From: Ignavibacteria bacterium
GTDB taxonomy: Bacteria > Bacteroidota > Ignavibacteria > Ignavibacteriales > SURF-24
Reading direction: 5' to 3'
DNA: 64,000 nt
Assembly: GCA_025612245.1 (NCBI GenBank)
Contig: JAAXKQ010000011.1
Span: forward strand, 62,001 to 126,000
The notes under the pieces are model-generated. The model was not told the origin of the DNA. It did not search any database and saw nothing but the letters and a program-made list of their open reading frames with translations. Below are positions 53,775 to 62,212 of the stretch, in pieces. How positions within the stretch are numbered: the stretch's first letter is position 1; each line of letters begins with the position of its first letter. The position numbers were made by a program, and so were the translations under genes.

Positions 53775-55100
53775 ATGGAAAAAATTTTATTACTGGATAT
53801 ACCCAACTATCACCGTATAGATGTTTATAGAGAGCACGGCGGATATGAAACCGTAAAGAAGGCCTACAGCATGAGCCCGGATGAGGTAATTGACGAGGTG
53901 AAAAAGTCAGGCCTCAGGGGCCGTGGCGGCGCATCCTTCCTTACGGGGCTCAAGTGGAGCTTTATGCCGAAGACTTCGGACAAGCCAAAATATCTCTGCA
54001 TTAACGGGGATGAAAGCGAGCCGGGATCGTTCAAGGACCGCCAGATATTTGAGTTTAATCCGCACGCCCTCATTGAAGGCGCCCTTATTGCGTGCTATGC
54101 GATCCAGGCAAAAGCAGCCTATATTTATGTGAGAGGAGAATATCATAACTGGATAGAAATGCTGCAGAAGGCTCTGGACGACGCTTACTCAATGGGACTT
54201 GTGGGGGAAAAGATGAAAGAGACTTTCCAAACGCCCTATGAATGCAATATTTACATTCACAAGGGGGCCGGAGCCTACATTTGCGGCGAGGAATCCTCTT
54301 TGATGAATTCAATTGAAGGCAAGCGCCCTTACCCCAGGGTGAAGCCTCCTTTCCCGGCACAAAACGGCCTCTGGGGATGCCCGACCACGATTAACAACGT
54401 TGAAACAATTTCAAACATTCCGGCAATCATTAAAAACGGCTGGCAATGGTTCAGCCGGATTGGTGAGCCCAGACACCCGGGAACGCTCCTTTTCGGCGTG
54501 AGCGGGCACGTAATGAAGCCCGGCGTATATGAGCTTCCTTCGGGCGTCTTGCTGACTGACCTTATCTATAATTATGCCGGTGGAGTGCCAGGAGGAAAGA
54601 AAATTAAATGCGTGATCCCTGGTGGCTCCTCAATGCCGCCATTAAGAGGAGACCAGATTGAAGGCGTTAAAATGGATGCCGAAAGCCTCAAGGCTGCAGG
54701 CTCTGCTATAGGAACCGGCGGCGTAATTGTGATGGACGAGGACACGGACCTTGTCAGGGTCCTCGCCAGGATTACAAAATTCTATTACCATGAAAGCTGC
54801 GGGCAGTGTACCCCATGCCGTGAGGGTACGGGCTGGATGCTTAAGGCACTCAACAGAATTGCAAGGGGGCAGGGGACCACTTCGGATCTGGAGCTCCTAA
54901 TAGACGTAGCAAAGAATATTGAAGGGAACACCGTATGCGCCCTCGGCGATGCCGCTGCTTGGCCGGTTAAATTCATGATTACAAGATTCAGGGATGAATT
55001 TGAAAAGGCGGTCAAAAAAGAAGTTGTAATGCCTGTAGCCAGCATGGTTCACTCCATGAGGCATACTGCGCTCCCGCTTGCGGAACTGAAGAAAAACTAG
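53775..55100 (+). CDS. nuoF: NADH-quinone oxidoreductase subunit F
   Basis: Holds FMN, the NADH site and cluster N3. GLRGRGGASFLTGLKW near residues 46-61 is the NADH-binding region, and GADES-type FMN contacts appear as NGDESEPGSFKDR. The N3 motif is SCGQCTPCREG near residue 340. The 441 residues fit. In this window it is the last nuo gene; a terminator follows and nuoG to nuoN are absent. Confidence 0.97.
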   Translation: MEKILLLDIPNYHRIDVYREHGGYETVKKAYSMSPDEVIDEVKKSGLRGRGGASFLTGLKWSFMPKTSDKPKYLCINGDESEPGSFKDRQIFEFNPHALIEGALIACYAIQAKAAYIYVRGEYHNWIEMLQKALDDAYSMGLVGEKMKETFQTPYECNIYIHKGAGAYICGEESSLMNSIEGKRPYPRVKPPFPAQNGLWGCPTTINNVETISNIPAIIKNGWQWFSRIGEPRHPGTLLFGVSGHVMKPGVYELPSGVLLTDLIYNYAGGVPGGKKIKCVIPGGSSMPPLRGDQIEGVKMDAESLKAAGSAIGTGGVIVMDEDTDLVRVLARITKFYYHESCGQCTPCREGTGWMLKALNRIARGQGTTSDLELLIDVAKNIEGNTVCALGDAAAWPVKFMITRFRDEFEKAVKKEVVMPVASMVHSMRHTALPLAELKKN

Positions 55101-55123
55101 TATGGTATTTTAAGCAGAACTTA

Positions 55124-55155
55124 AAAGCCGGCAAAAAGCCGGCTTTGCTTTTTTT
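55124..55155 (+). terminator. Terminator of the nuoA-F cluster
   Basis: AAAGCCGGC and GCCGGCTTT around AAAAA, followed by GCTTTTTTTC. A strong intrinsic terminator. Confidence 0.85.
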
Positions 55156-55202
55156 CTTCGGATAAATGTTTATTTTTATGAAATTTTTAGCTCAATTTTA
55201 AT

Positions 55203-55679
55203 ATGGAAGAATTAAAACACGTTACAATTTTTACCGACGGCGGAAGCCTTGGAAACCCGGGACCCGGCGGATATGCCGCAATTGTGGAGTATAAGGATAG
55301 AAGAAGGGAATTATCCCAGGGCTACAGGCTTACTACTAATAACCGCATGGAGCTCATGGCCGCCATTACGGGTTTAAGCGCTCTTAAGGAACGCTGCAAG
55401 GTTACACTCTATACGGACTCCCAGTACCTTGTAAACGGAATAATGAAAGGCTGGGCCAAAAGGTGGCAGTCAAAAGGCTGGATGAGAAATAAGACCGAGA
55501 AAGCCGAAAACGTGGATCTATGGGAAAAGCTCCTTGGACTTATTGCTTATCACGAAGTTGAATTTAAGTGGGTAAGAGGCCACGCAGGCCACACTGAAAA
55601 CGAAATGTGCGACCAGCTTTGCAAACAGGCCGCCCAGGCACCGAATCTTCTGGAAGACACGGGCTACAGGAGAGCGTAA
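55203..55679 (+). CDS. rnhA: Ribonuclease HI
   Basis: Cleaves the RNA strand of RNA-DNA hybrids. The four acidic active-site residues are visible in FTDGGSLGNPG, NNRMELMAA, LYTDSQYLVNG and ENEMCDQL. The basic handle GWAKRWQSKGW is present, as in E. coli RnhA. At 158 residues it lacks an N-terminal hybrid-binding domain. It is a single gene bounded by terminators on both sides. Confidence 0.96.
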   Translation: MEELKHVTIFTDGGSLGNPGPGGYAAIVEYKDRRRELSQGYRLTTNNRMELMAAITGLSALKERCKVTLYTDSQYLVNGIMKGWAKRWQSKGWMRNKTEKAENVDLWEKLLGLIAYHEVEFKWVRGHAGHTENEMCDQLCKQAAQAPNLLEDTGYRRA

Positions 55680-55702
55680 TAGAAAAATGAGATAAAGAAA
55701 AA

Positions 55703-55740
55703 TGGGGGCAGTGCTTTGGCTCTGCCCCCATTTACTTTAT
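55703..55740. terminator. Terminator between rnhA and feoB
   Basis: TGGGGGCAG and CTGCCCCCA form a 9-bp stem with a 10-base loop, between converging genes. The plus tail is TTTACTTTATT, and the minus side reads TTTTTCTTTA after the stem, so it may serve both directions. Confidence 0.7.
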
Positions 55741-55794
55741 TCGGAGTAATCTAAAGTTAGGATTTGGACCTAAGATAGAACAAAGAATTTCTAA

Positions 55795-57837
55795 TTATAT
55801 AAATATCTGTGAGATAATCCCGCCAATCAAAAAGGCGAAAACCCATGTGCCGCTCCAGATTATTAGACCCTGCTTCCAGCCTCTTTCCTTCAGCATTATG
55901 ACAAACGAGGCTATGCAGGGGACGAAGAGCGTAATGGTTGTTATAGCCACGGTTATCTGCATGGGGCTCAATGTGAGATGGAAAAGCCCTGCCGCCCCGA
56001 AATCCCTTCTCACCATTCCCATAACAAAGGCGTTTGCGGCTTCCTTGGGCAGCTTAAGCCACAGTGTCGTAAATGGCTCAAGTATGTTCTGCCATACGGT
56101 TAAAAGCCCCGTAAGCTCCATTATTCCCACCCCAAGGGCACCGACAAAAAACCAGAAGCTGGCTTCCTTCATAAAGCCATAAGTCCTGTAGAACATCTTC
56201 TTAAATATGTTATCGAGCCTTGGAAGCTTCATTGAAGGGAGGTCTATAAGAAGCGGTGAGCTTTCACCGGGCAAAAACCTGTTCAGCAGGGTTGAAAGCA
56301 CGATAAGGACCGTCAGTATTGTAACCACATAAATCGTAAATGGTACCGCGCCTGCCATGCTCATTAAAACTGCAATTACCGCCAGCTGTGCCGAGCAGGG
56401 AATTACAAACTGCAGAATTGCCGTTACAATTGTCTTTTCTCTTTCTGTTCCAAGTAGCCTTGTTGTAATTGTTGCCATCGTAACGCATCCGAAGCCGAGT
56501 ATGAGTGGAATTACGGCCCTGCCGTTTAAGCCGAGCTTGTTTAAGGACCTGTCCAGCATCGTTGCCAGGCGCGGCAGATAGCCCGAATCTTCCAGGAGAG
56601 CCATTACAAAGTAAAATGCCGCAACCAGTGGCAGGAGCAGGAACAGGAGGTAAGTAATCGTCATTGTGATTATGCCGAACTCACCAAAGAAAAGCTTTAC
56701 AAAGGGGTTCTTAAATTCAAATGAGGTGCTTGTCCCGTGCGGGGCGGATACCCTTTTGAACTCCGAAGCCTTCTGTATGTCGTTATTAAGCCCCTGAGGG
56801 AAGCTGAAGTCTTTTGTTGAAACCGTGTTTCCGTTGTCATCCTGAAAATCCACCTTAATATCCACGGGTGTAAACTTTCCGACGAAGGATTTGACGTGGT
56901 ACTCAAATTCTCCTTTTCCAAGCGTGGTTTCGGTGTACTTGACCACTCTTTGGGAAATGAAGTCGCCTATGAAAAAGTAGACCAGTACGAGTACAAAAGC
57001 CAGTATGGGAAGTCCCGTAACGGGGTTGACCGAGAGTCTGCCGAGCTTGTTGAAAAACTCTCCCTTTCGGGAGTCCTCAAATTCAACTTCGCTTACAATT
57101 TCATTTACCGTATTGCGCCGGTTGATGTAAATTGCCTCCCTCTGGTCCGCTGTTCCCGGTTCAATGCCGTGCTTTTCAGCAATTATTTCGTCTCCTTCGA
57201 GTATAATCAGGGCTTCGGCCTGTGTGCCGACGCGGTTAAGCGTATTGTGCAGGAGGTGGTGCAGTTCAGGCGACTGGTTGCCTTCACGTGCATTTTGTAT
57301 TGCATACTCCAGCTTATCGAAGCCTGATCTGGTTACAGCCGAGGTTTCAATTACCTCTACACCCAGGAGCTCCGAGAGGCGTTTTGTGTCAATCTTAAGC
57401 TTTCTTTTCTTTACCTCGTCGCTGAAATTCAGGAATACCGTTACCTTTTTTCCCATTTCAATCAGCTGCATGGTAAGGAAGAGATCGCGTTCAAGGTGAA
57501 GCGCGTTTACAACGTTAAGTACTATGTCGCCCGAGAGTATGATGTCCCTGGCTACTTTTTCCTCGTCGTTAAATGAGGATACCCCGTAGACGCCCGGGGT
57601 ATCGAATATCTCGTAATCTTTATACGTCCCTTTCGTAATGGAAATTGTCGTGCCCGGGAAATTGGAAACGTCTACGTACATTCCACTTAAGTAGTTAAAG
57701 AAAAGGGATTTCCCGACGTTCGGGTTGCCCGCAAGAACAACCTTGTTACCTCCTGAAGCGGAGCTTAAGACTTCCTTGACCAGAAGGTGAGGGTGGCAGT
57801 CGTTGTGGGATTTATTTATAATTGTATCGGATTTCAT
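55795..57837 (-). CDS. feoB: Ferrous iron transporter FeoB
   Basis: A GTP-dependent Fe(II) uptake protein. The N-terminal G domain has GNPNVGKSLFFN (G1, residues 37-48), PGTT (G2), DTPG (G3), NFSD (G4, 137-140) and ETSAV (G5). The membrane part begins at about residue 275; GFGCVTMA and PCSAQLAVI are the two gate motifs, and they are of the variant form rather than the GFGCNVP of E. coli FeoB. A soluble stretch of about 95 residues (293-387) lies between the first and second helices, longer than I expect. The gene ends the fur-feoA-feoB set. Confidence 0.95.
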   Translation of the reverse strand: MKSDTIINKSHNDCHPHLLVKEVLSSASGGNKVVLAGNPNVGKSLFFNYLSGMYVDVSNFPGTTISITKGTYKDYEIFDTPGVYGVSSFNDEEKVARDIILSGDIVLNVVNALHLERDLFLTMQLIEMGKKVTVFLNFSDEVKKRKLKIDTKRLSELLGVEVIETSAVTRSGFDKLEYAIQNAREGNQSPELHHLLHNTLNRVGTQAEALIILEGDEIIAEKHGIEPGTADQREAIYINRRNTVNEIVSEVEFEDSRKGEFFNKLGRLSVNPVTGLPILAFVLVLVYFFIGDFISQRVVKYTETTLGKGEFEYHVKSFVGKFTPVDIKVDFQDDNGNTVSTKDFSFPQGLNNDIQKASEFKRVSAPHGTSTSFEFKNPFVKLFFGEFGIITMTITYLLFLLLPLVAAFYFVMALLEDSGYLPRLATMLDRSLNKLGLNGRAVIPLILGFGCVTMATITTRLLGTEREKTIVTAILQFVIPCSAQLAVIAVLMSMAGAVPFTIYVVTILTVLIVLSTLLNRFLPGESSPLLIDLPSMKLPRLDNIFKKMFYRTYGFMKEASFWFFVGALGVGIMELTGLLTVWQNILEPFTTLWLKLPKEAANAFVMGMVRRDFGAAGLFHLTLSPMQITVAITTITLFVPCIASFVIMLKERGWKQGLIIWSGTWVFAFLIGGIISQIFI

Positions 57838-57863
57838 TTTGTCTTACTGTTTAATGAGCAATC

Positions 57864-58085
57864 TTAGTTTTCAATTGTAATCTTTTTTGCCAGGTCGTAT
57901 CCTATAGCAATTTCCTGCCTGCTTTTCTGCAGAACCACAGTGCCTCCGGGCAGTCGTTCAAGGCAATAAACCTTTGAGCCTTCGGTTATTCCAAGCCTGA
58001 TGAGCTGTACTTTAAGTAAACCCTGGGGGAGTGAACGCACTGTAATGTAAGTGCCTTTTTTTGCCTTGTCTAGTGTATTATTCAT
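57864..58085 (-). CDS. feoA: Ferrous iron transport protein FeoA
   Basis: A small SH3-like cytoplasmic protein that supports FeoB. The ORF track starts at 58121, but the ATG at 58085 (MNNTLDKAKKG) overlaps the fur stop by eight bases, and gives 73 residues, the normal size. LIRLGITEGSKVYCLERLPGG follows the family pattern. It lies 26 bases before feoB. Confidence 0.88.
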   Translation of the reverse strand: MNNTLDKAKKGTYITVRSLPQGLLKVQLIRLGITEGSKVYCLERLPGGTVVLQKSRQEIAIGYDLAKKITIEN

Positions 58086-58524
58086 CTTTTTTACTGCAAT
58101 TTTTGTCTGAGCATTTGCCAAAAATGTTAAATGTATAGTTCGTCATCTCAAAGCCGTTCTGCCTGCAGACTTCTTCAATGATGGCTTCAAGCCTGGGTGT
58201 ACTGAATTCAATGATTTTCCCGCAGGTTGTGCAGACGAGATGCTCGTGATTCATTTTTCCGAAACAACTTTCGTAGCGGTTCATATTGTCGCCAAAATTT
58301 CTTTTGGAAATAATCTGACACTGCTCCAGGAGCTCAACTGTATTGTAGACAGTGGCCCTTGAAACGCTGGAGTTCATTTTTTTCATGGCGATATAGAGGT
58401 CGTCAGCCCCAAAATGACCCTGATAGTCCAGGGCGGCATTTAATACCTCAAATCTTTCAGGTGTGATGCGGTTTTTCCCGTTTTTCAGGAATTCCCGGAA
58501 TTTTTCTTCGGCTTCTGCTTTCAA
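58078..58524 (-). CDS. fur: Fur-family metal-responsive repressor
   Basis: A DNA-binding regulator that usually represses iron uptake when Fe(II) is bound. Residues about 1-85 form the winged helix domain, with the AVSRATVYNTVELL-like recognition stretch (SSVSRATVYNTVELLEQC). The dimerisation domain has HEHLVCTTCGKIIEF and a C-terminal CSDKNC, the two CxxC-type zinc pairs. It is the first gene of the fur-feoA-feoB operon, so it probably controls its own operon. On sequence it could also be PerR-like. No convincing 19-bp Fur box was found upstream. Confidence 0.92.
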   Translation of the reverse strand: MKAEAEEKFREFLKNGKNRITPERFEVLNAALDYQGHFGADDLYIAMKKMNSSVSRATVYNTVELLEQCQIISKRNFGDNMNRYESCFGKMNHEHLVCTTCGKIIEFSTPRLEAIIEEVCRQNGFEMTNYTFNIFGKCSDKNCSKKDE

Positions 58525-58748
58525 TTTCGTATTATTTTTTTATGTTATTTAGATTTAGTCTGTGTAAAAATAGAATTTTTGTCCTTTATAATCAATAGTA
58601 TAGAATAAATTTATCTGTTTTTCTTTTCCCATAGAACAATTCTTAATAATTTGACCAAAGAGGCAAAAAATCTTTGAGTTTATCCGGGATTTTCATGATC
58701 TTATTGTAACTTACACTATTTTCAACAATCTAATAGGAAGAAAAGGAT

Positions 58749-58952
58749 ATGTCGAAAACGTTTGAAATCATTGAAATTGTAGGAGTTTCCTATGAAAGCT
58801 CTTCAGAGGCGGTAAAAAATGCCGTCATGGAAGCAAACAAGAACCACCCGGTAGCATGGTTCCACGTCGTCGAGGAAAGGGGCCGCGTTACACAGGAGGG
58901 GAAAGTGGAGTTCCAGGTTGCCGTCAAAATCGGCAGGAAAATTTCAGAATGA
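58749..58952 (+). CDS. Dodecin family flavin-binding protein
   Basis: Dodecins form hollow 12-mers that store flavins. The 67-residue protein is one beta strand, one helix and two strands, with the usual [15 protein letters not shown] helix and the flavin-stacking Trp in [13 protein letters not shown]. The Gln in EFQVAVKIG is also conserved. It has a good ribosome site (AGGAAGAAAAGGAT). The gene is divergent from fur and may share a promoter region with it. Confidence 0.9.
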   Translation: MSKTFEIIEIVGVSYESSSEAVKNAVMEANKNHPVAWFHVVEERGRVTQEGKVEFQVAVKIGRKISE

Positions 58953-59076
58953 TGTAATTCCTCCCGAAAGGAAGTTCAAATTAAATTCATGGCAGGAAAG
59001 GTACAATTTACCTGGAACTGTTAATACGGAACTTCTTTTTAATTGTAAAACGTTAAAACTTAAAAAAGGAGATAAT

Positions 59077-59553
59077 ATGCTCAAAGAAGGCGATAAAGCA
59101 CCTGAGTTTTCATTAAAGGATAGTAACGGAAATACAGTTTCTTTGAAGGATTTTCACGGGAAAAAAGTGGTACTATATTTTTATCCCAAGGACGATACTC
59201 CGGGCTGCACAAAGGAAGCCTGCAGCTTCAGGGATAATCTGCCGGAATTCGGGAAACTGAACGCCGTGGTTCTTGGTATCAGTGCCGACTCTGAAGCCTC
59301 GCATAAGAAGTTTGCTTCCAAGTACGAGCTTCCTTTTACACTCCTGAGCGACCCGGATAAACAGGTTATTCAGGAATATGAGGTCTGGAAGGAGAAGAAT
59401 CTGTACGGCAAAAAGTCCATGGGAATTGAGCGCACAACGTTTGTTATAGATGAAAATGGCAGAATAATGAGGGTTTTCCCGAAAGTCAAAGTCGACGGCC
59501 ACGTTGAAGAGGTTATGAACGTAATCGGCAGCAGAAAAGAAACAGTAAGCTGA
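59077..59553 (+). CDS. bcp: Thiol peroxidase Bcp/PrxQ
   Basis: Reduces hydrogen peroxide and alkyl peroxides with a thioredoxin-fold active site. The peroxidatic Cys is in [11 protein letters not shown] with the resolving Cys five residues later, the PrxQ arrangement. The ORF track extends upstream to 58918, but the ATG at 59077 follows AAAAAAGGAGATAAT and gives the usual 158 residues. It sits after dodecin, so the two may be a small stress unit. A hairpin follows. Confidence 0.95.
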   Translation: MLKEGDKAPEFSLKDSNGNTVSLKDFHGKKVVLYFYPKDDTPGCTKEACSFRDNLPEFGKLNAVVLGISADSEASHKKFASKYELPFTLLSDPDKQVIQEYEVWKEKNLYGKKSMGIERTTFVIDENGRIMRVFPKVKVDGHVEEVMNVIGSRKETVS

Positions 59554-59560
59554 AATATAG

Positions 59561-59587
59561 GGGATGGGGCCTTAAAGGCCTCATCCC
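59561..59587. terminator. Hairpin after bcp
   Basis: GGGATG-GGCCTT pairs with AAGGCC-CATCCC around a very short loop. The plus strand continues with AAAAATCTT, not a T run, so this is a weak terminator or processing hairpin. Confidence 0.45.
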
Positions 59588-59640
59588 AAAAATCTTCAAA
59601 AGTGGCTTTTCAGTGCAATAAATGAGAAAGGTTATCAGAA

Positions 59641-60048
59641 ATGCTATATGTTACCCGCAGGGAAGTCTTCAGCGCATCGCACCGCTTGCATAACCCAAAG
59701 CTTGATGACAATGAAAACAGAAGTATATACGGTAAATGCAACAACCAGTACGGACACGGGCATAATTATATCCTGGAGGTAGTAATTGCAGGGGAAACTG
59801 ACCCCAAAACAGGCTACCTTATCGATATAAAATGCCTTAAGGAAATAATTTTAAGAAACGTTATTGATAAAGTAGACCATAAGCACTTAAATTACGAGGT
59901 GGATTTCTTAAAAGGAATTATACCCACAACAGAAAACTTAGCCGTTGCCATATGGAAAGAGTTAAAAGATAAAATCACTTCCGGCAGGCTTTTTTCAGTA
60001 AAATTATACGAAACGGAAAATAATTATGTTGAATACAAAGGAGAATAA
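59641..60048 (+). CDS. 6-pyruvoyl-tetrahydropterin synthase (animal-like PTPS)
   Basis: Converts dihydroneopterin triphosphate to 6-pyruvoyl-tetrahydropterin with loss of triphosphate. Zinc ligands His14, His39 and His41 and the catalytic Cys33 are all present, in [13 protein letters not shown]. The C-terminus [15 protein letters not shown] is very close to that of animal PTPS (remembered as VYETDNNIVVYKGE), and [15 protein letters not shown] also resembles it. That likeness argues for biopterin-type chemistry rather than the QueD role in queuosine synthesis. It overlaps folE by 23 bases. Confidence 0.9.
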   Translation: MLYVTRREVFSASHRLHNPKLDDNENRSIYGKCNNQYGHGHNYILEVVIAGETDPKTGYLIDIKCLKEIILRNVIDKVDHKHLNYEVDFLKGIIPTTENLAVAIWKELKDKITSGRLFSVKLYETENNYVEYKGE

Positions 60049-60619
60049 GGGCATAAATCTGGACGTCGTTGAGGCCCAGGTAAAGATGCTACTCGAGGAA
60101 CTGGGTGAAGATCCCCACCGTGAAGGGCTCTTAAGAACCCCGCACAGGGTGGCTAAAGCCTATGAATTCCTGACGCAGGGATATAAAAAGGACATAAAAA
60201 CCGTCTTAAACGGTGCCATATTCGAGGAGCGCTATGATGAAATGGTGGTTGTAAAGGACATAGATTTCTTCAGCCTCTGCGAGCATCATCTGCTGCCGTT
60301 CTACGGCAAAGTGCACGTGGCTTATATTCCCAATGGCAAAATTGTCGGCTTGAGCAAGATCCCGCGCATAGTTGAGGTCTTTGCCCGAAGGCTCCAGGTA
60401 CAGGAACGCATGACACAGGAGATAGCAGATACAATAAGGGATTTCCTGGAGCCAAAGGGTGTAGCCGTGGTCTCTGAGGCACGGCATATGTGCATGATGA
60501 TGCGCGGGGTGGAGAAACAGAATTCTGCCGCTATGGCAAGCGCCATGCACGGGCTTTTTAAGGAGGATGCCCGTACGAGAGCAGAATTTCTGAACTTAAT
60601 CTCGCATAACAGATACTGA
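60026..60619 (+). CDS. folE: GTP cyclohydrolase I
   Basis: Forms dihydroneopterin triphosphate from GTP, the first step of folate and biopterin synthesis and the substrate for the preceding [15 protein letters not shown] carries the zinc Cys and His, and [11 protein letters not shown] the second zinc Cys. [22 protein letters not shown] is the typical middle block. At 197 residues it matches the type IA enzyme. The start overlaps the PTPS gene, and an SDR gene follows in two bases, forming a pterin operon. Confidence 0.96.
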   Translation: MLNTKENKGINLDVVEAQVKMLLEELGEDPHREGLLRTPHRVAKAYEFLTQGYKKDIKTVLNGAIFEERYDEMVVVKDIDFFSLCEHHLLPFYGKVHVAYIPNGKIVGLSKIPRIVEVFARRLQVQERMTQEIADTIRDFLEPKGVAVVSEARHMCMMMRGVEKQNSAAMASAMHGLFKEDARTRAEFLNLISHNRY

Positions 60620-60620
60620 T

Positions 60621-61340
60621 ATGGAAAAAAAGGAGCCCGTGGTTTGGGTCACAGGTGCAAGTTCCGGCATTGGTAAAGCAGCGGCAATTGAATTTGCAAG
60701 AGAGGGCTTTCAGGTTGCCGCTTCCTCGAGGCATGAAAGCCGGCTGAGGCTCCTTGAAAAAGAGCAGGGCAGTGAAAGCCTCATTCTTCATTTAATAGCC
60801 TGCGATGTCAGTTCACCTTCCAGCGTAGAAGAAGCTTTAAGTAAAATTATATCCCGGACGGGATTGGAGGTCAGCTGCCTCATAAACAACGCCGGGGTTA
60901 CTTCCTTTAATTCGGCAGAAGAGGACTCTGTCGGGGAGATTAAGAACATCATTGAGACAAATCTTTTGGGCTCAATCTACGCCATAAAAGCCGTCCTGCC
61001 GGGAATGATCAAAAGAAAAGAAGGCACAATAATTAACGTACTCTCAACTGCCGCCGTGGAGGTCCTTAAGGGTAGCAGCGCTTACTCTGCCTCAAAGGCA
61101 GGATTGCGCGCTTATTCGGATGTCTTAAGAGAAGAGGTCCGAAAGTACAATATCAAGGTAATCGATATCCTCCCGGGGCCTACCAGAACGCCCATGTGGC
61201 CCGAAGAAATGTTAAATAAATTTGACAGTAATATGATGGCTCCGGAAGAAATTGCCCGGCTCATGGTATCGCTTTACAGGAACTCGGGGAGCCTTGTTCT
61301 GGAGAAGGTTATTATGAAACCAATTGGAGGAAGCATCTGA
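60621..61340 (+). CDS. Short-chain dehydrogenase/reductase, first of a pair
   Basis: A classical SDR of 239 residues that uses NAD(P)H. TGASSGIGKA is the cofactor loop near residues 11-20, NNAG lies near 90-93, and the catalytic YSASK motif near residues 155-159. ILPGPTRTPMW is the usual post-catalytic segment. Coming directly after PTPS and folE, it is a candidate sepiapterin-reductase-type enzyme that reduces the pyruvoyl side chain. The substrate is inferred from context; SDR families are broad. Confidence 0.85.
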   Translation: MEKKEPVVWVTGASSGIGKAAAIEFAREGFQVAASSRHESRLRLLEKEQGSESLILHLIACDVSSPSSVEEALSKIISRTGLEVSCLINNAGVTSFNSAEEDSVGEIKNIIETNLLGSIYAIKAVLPGMIKRKEGTIINVLSTAAVEVLKGSSAYSASKAGLRAYSDVLREEVRKYNIKVIDILPGPTRTPMWPEEMLNKFDSNMMAPEEIARLMVSLYRNSGSLVLEKVIMKPIGGSI

Positions 61341-62059
61341 TGGATGAGGAAAGACAGGTATCAATTGTAACGGGTGCAGGCAGGGGAATTGGAAAAGCCA
61401 TAGCTCTCCGCCTGGCAAAAGAAGGTCACAATGTCGCCATATTCAGCAGAACCGAGGGCCAGCTGCGTCAAGTGCAGGAAATGGTTGCACTTACGGGCGT
61501 CGGCTGCGTCTATTATGCCGGGGATGTTGCCGACGAAAAATTCGTTAACTCCTCTGTAGAAAATGTCTTGGCGCGGTTTGGTAAAGTGGATTGTTTGATA
61601 AATAACGCCGGGATAGGAATATTTAAGAAGTTAGTGGATTCTTCGCTCGCAGATTTCAGGCGCCAGATAGACACAAATCTGGTTGGGGCATACCTTTTTT
61701 CAAAGGCCGTTCTTCCTTCAATGATTAAAAGGAAGTCGGGCTCCATAATTAATGTAGCCTCGCTTGCGGGGAAAAATTCGATGCCGGGCGGCACCATGTA
61801 TTCATCCACAAAGCACGCTCTTCTGGGCCTTGCTCGTTCACTAATGCTGGAGGTAAGGGAATATAATATAAGGGTAGCCTCCGTCTGCCCCGGCTCTGTG
61901 GAGTCGGAATTCGCCAGGGGTTCCGAATCAGACCCCAGGAGCGCCTCAGGGATACTAATGCCCGAAGACGTTGCCGAGACTGTTATGAGTATACTGAAAA
62001 TGCCCGTGCGTGCACTGATAAGTGAAATTGACCTCAGGCCCTCAAATCCTAAAAAGTAA
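61340..62059 (+). CDS. Short-chain dehydrogenase/reductase, second of a pair
   Basis: The neighbour and likely paralogue of the preceding SDR, also 239 residues, and overlapping it by one base. GAGRGIGKAIA near residues 12-22 is the cofactor loop, NNAG the structural motif, and YSSTK the catalytic Tyr and Lys. VCPGSVESEF follows. Two reductases after PTPS would fit the stepwise reduction of the two side-chain carbonyls, but the second could equally act on another substrate. Confidence 0.85.
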   Translation: MDEERQVSIVTGAGRGIGKAIALRLAKEGHNVAIFSRTEGQLRQVQEMVALTGVGCVYYAGDVADEKFVNSSVENVLARFGKVDCLINNAGIGIFKKLVDSSLADFRRQIDTNLVGAYLFSKAVLPSMIKRKSGSIINVASLAGKNSMPGGTMYSSTKHALLGLARSLMLEVREYNIRVASVCPGSVESEFARGSESDPRSASGILMPEDVAETVMSILKMPVRALISEIDLRPSNPKK

Positions 62060-62142
62060 AGCTTCGTAATCCCTCTGAAGTCCTGGCTTTAACCTTTGTC
62101 GTATTTGTATGGTTATGCCTTCCCTGTGGGATAGTGACACCG

Positions 62143-62173
62143 TTTGTATGTTGGTGGAAATTATTTATATTTG
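62143..62173 (+). promoter_or_regulatory. Exact Bacteroidota-type promoter
   Basis: TTTG, exactly 19 bases, then TATATTTG. Both boxes and spacing match the primary sigma consensus of Bacteroidota. Transcription would start near 62180, about 33 bases before the next gene. Confidence 0.7.
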
Positions 62174-62212
62174 GCTAGCCATACTGTAACTTTTTTATCA
62201 GGTGTTTTCTAT

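Noticed and set aside
58525-58748. Fur or PerR box between fur and dodecin genes
   Set aside because: AT-rich near-palindromes (such as TATAATCAATAGTATA) are present but none matches a 19-bp Fur or 15-bp PerR box well enough to annotate.
59641-60048. QueD (queuosine) assignment for the PTPS-like gene
   Set aside because: No queC, queE or queF adjoins it, and the sequence resembles animal PTPS more than QueD; kept only as an alternative.
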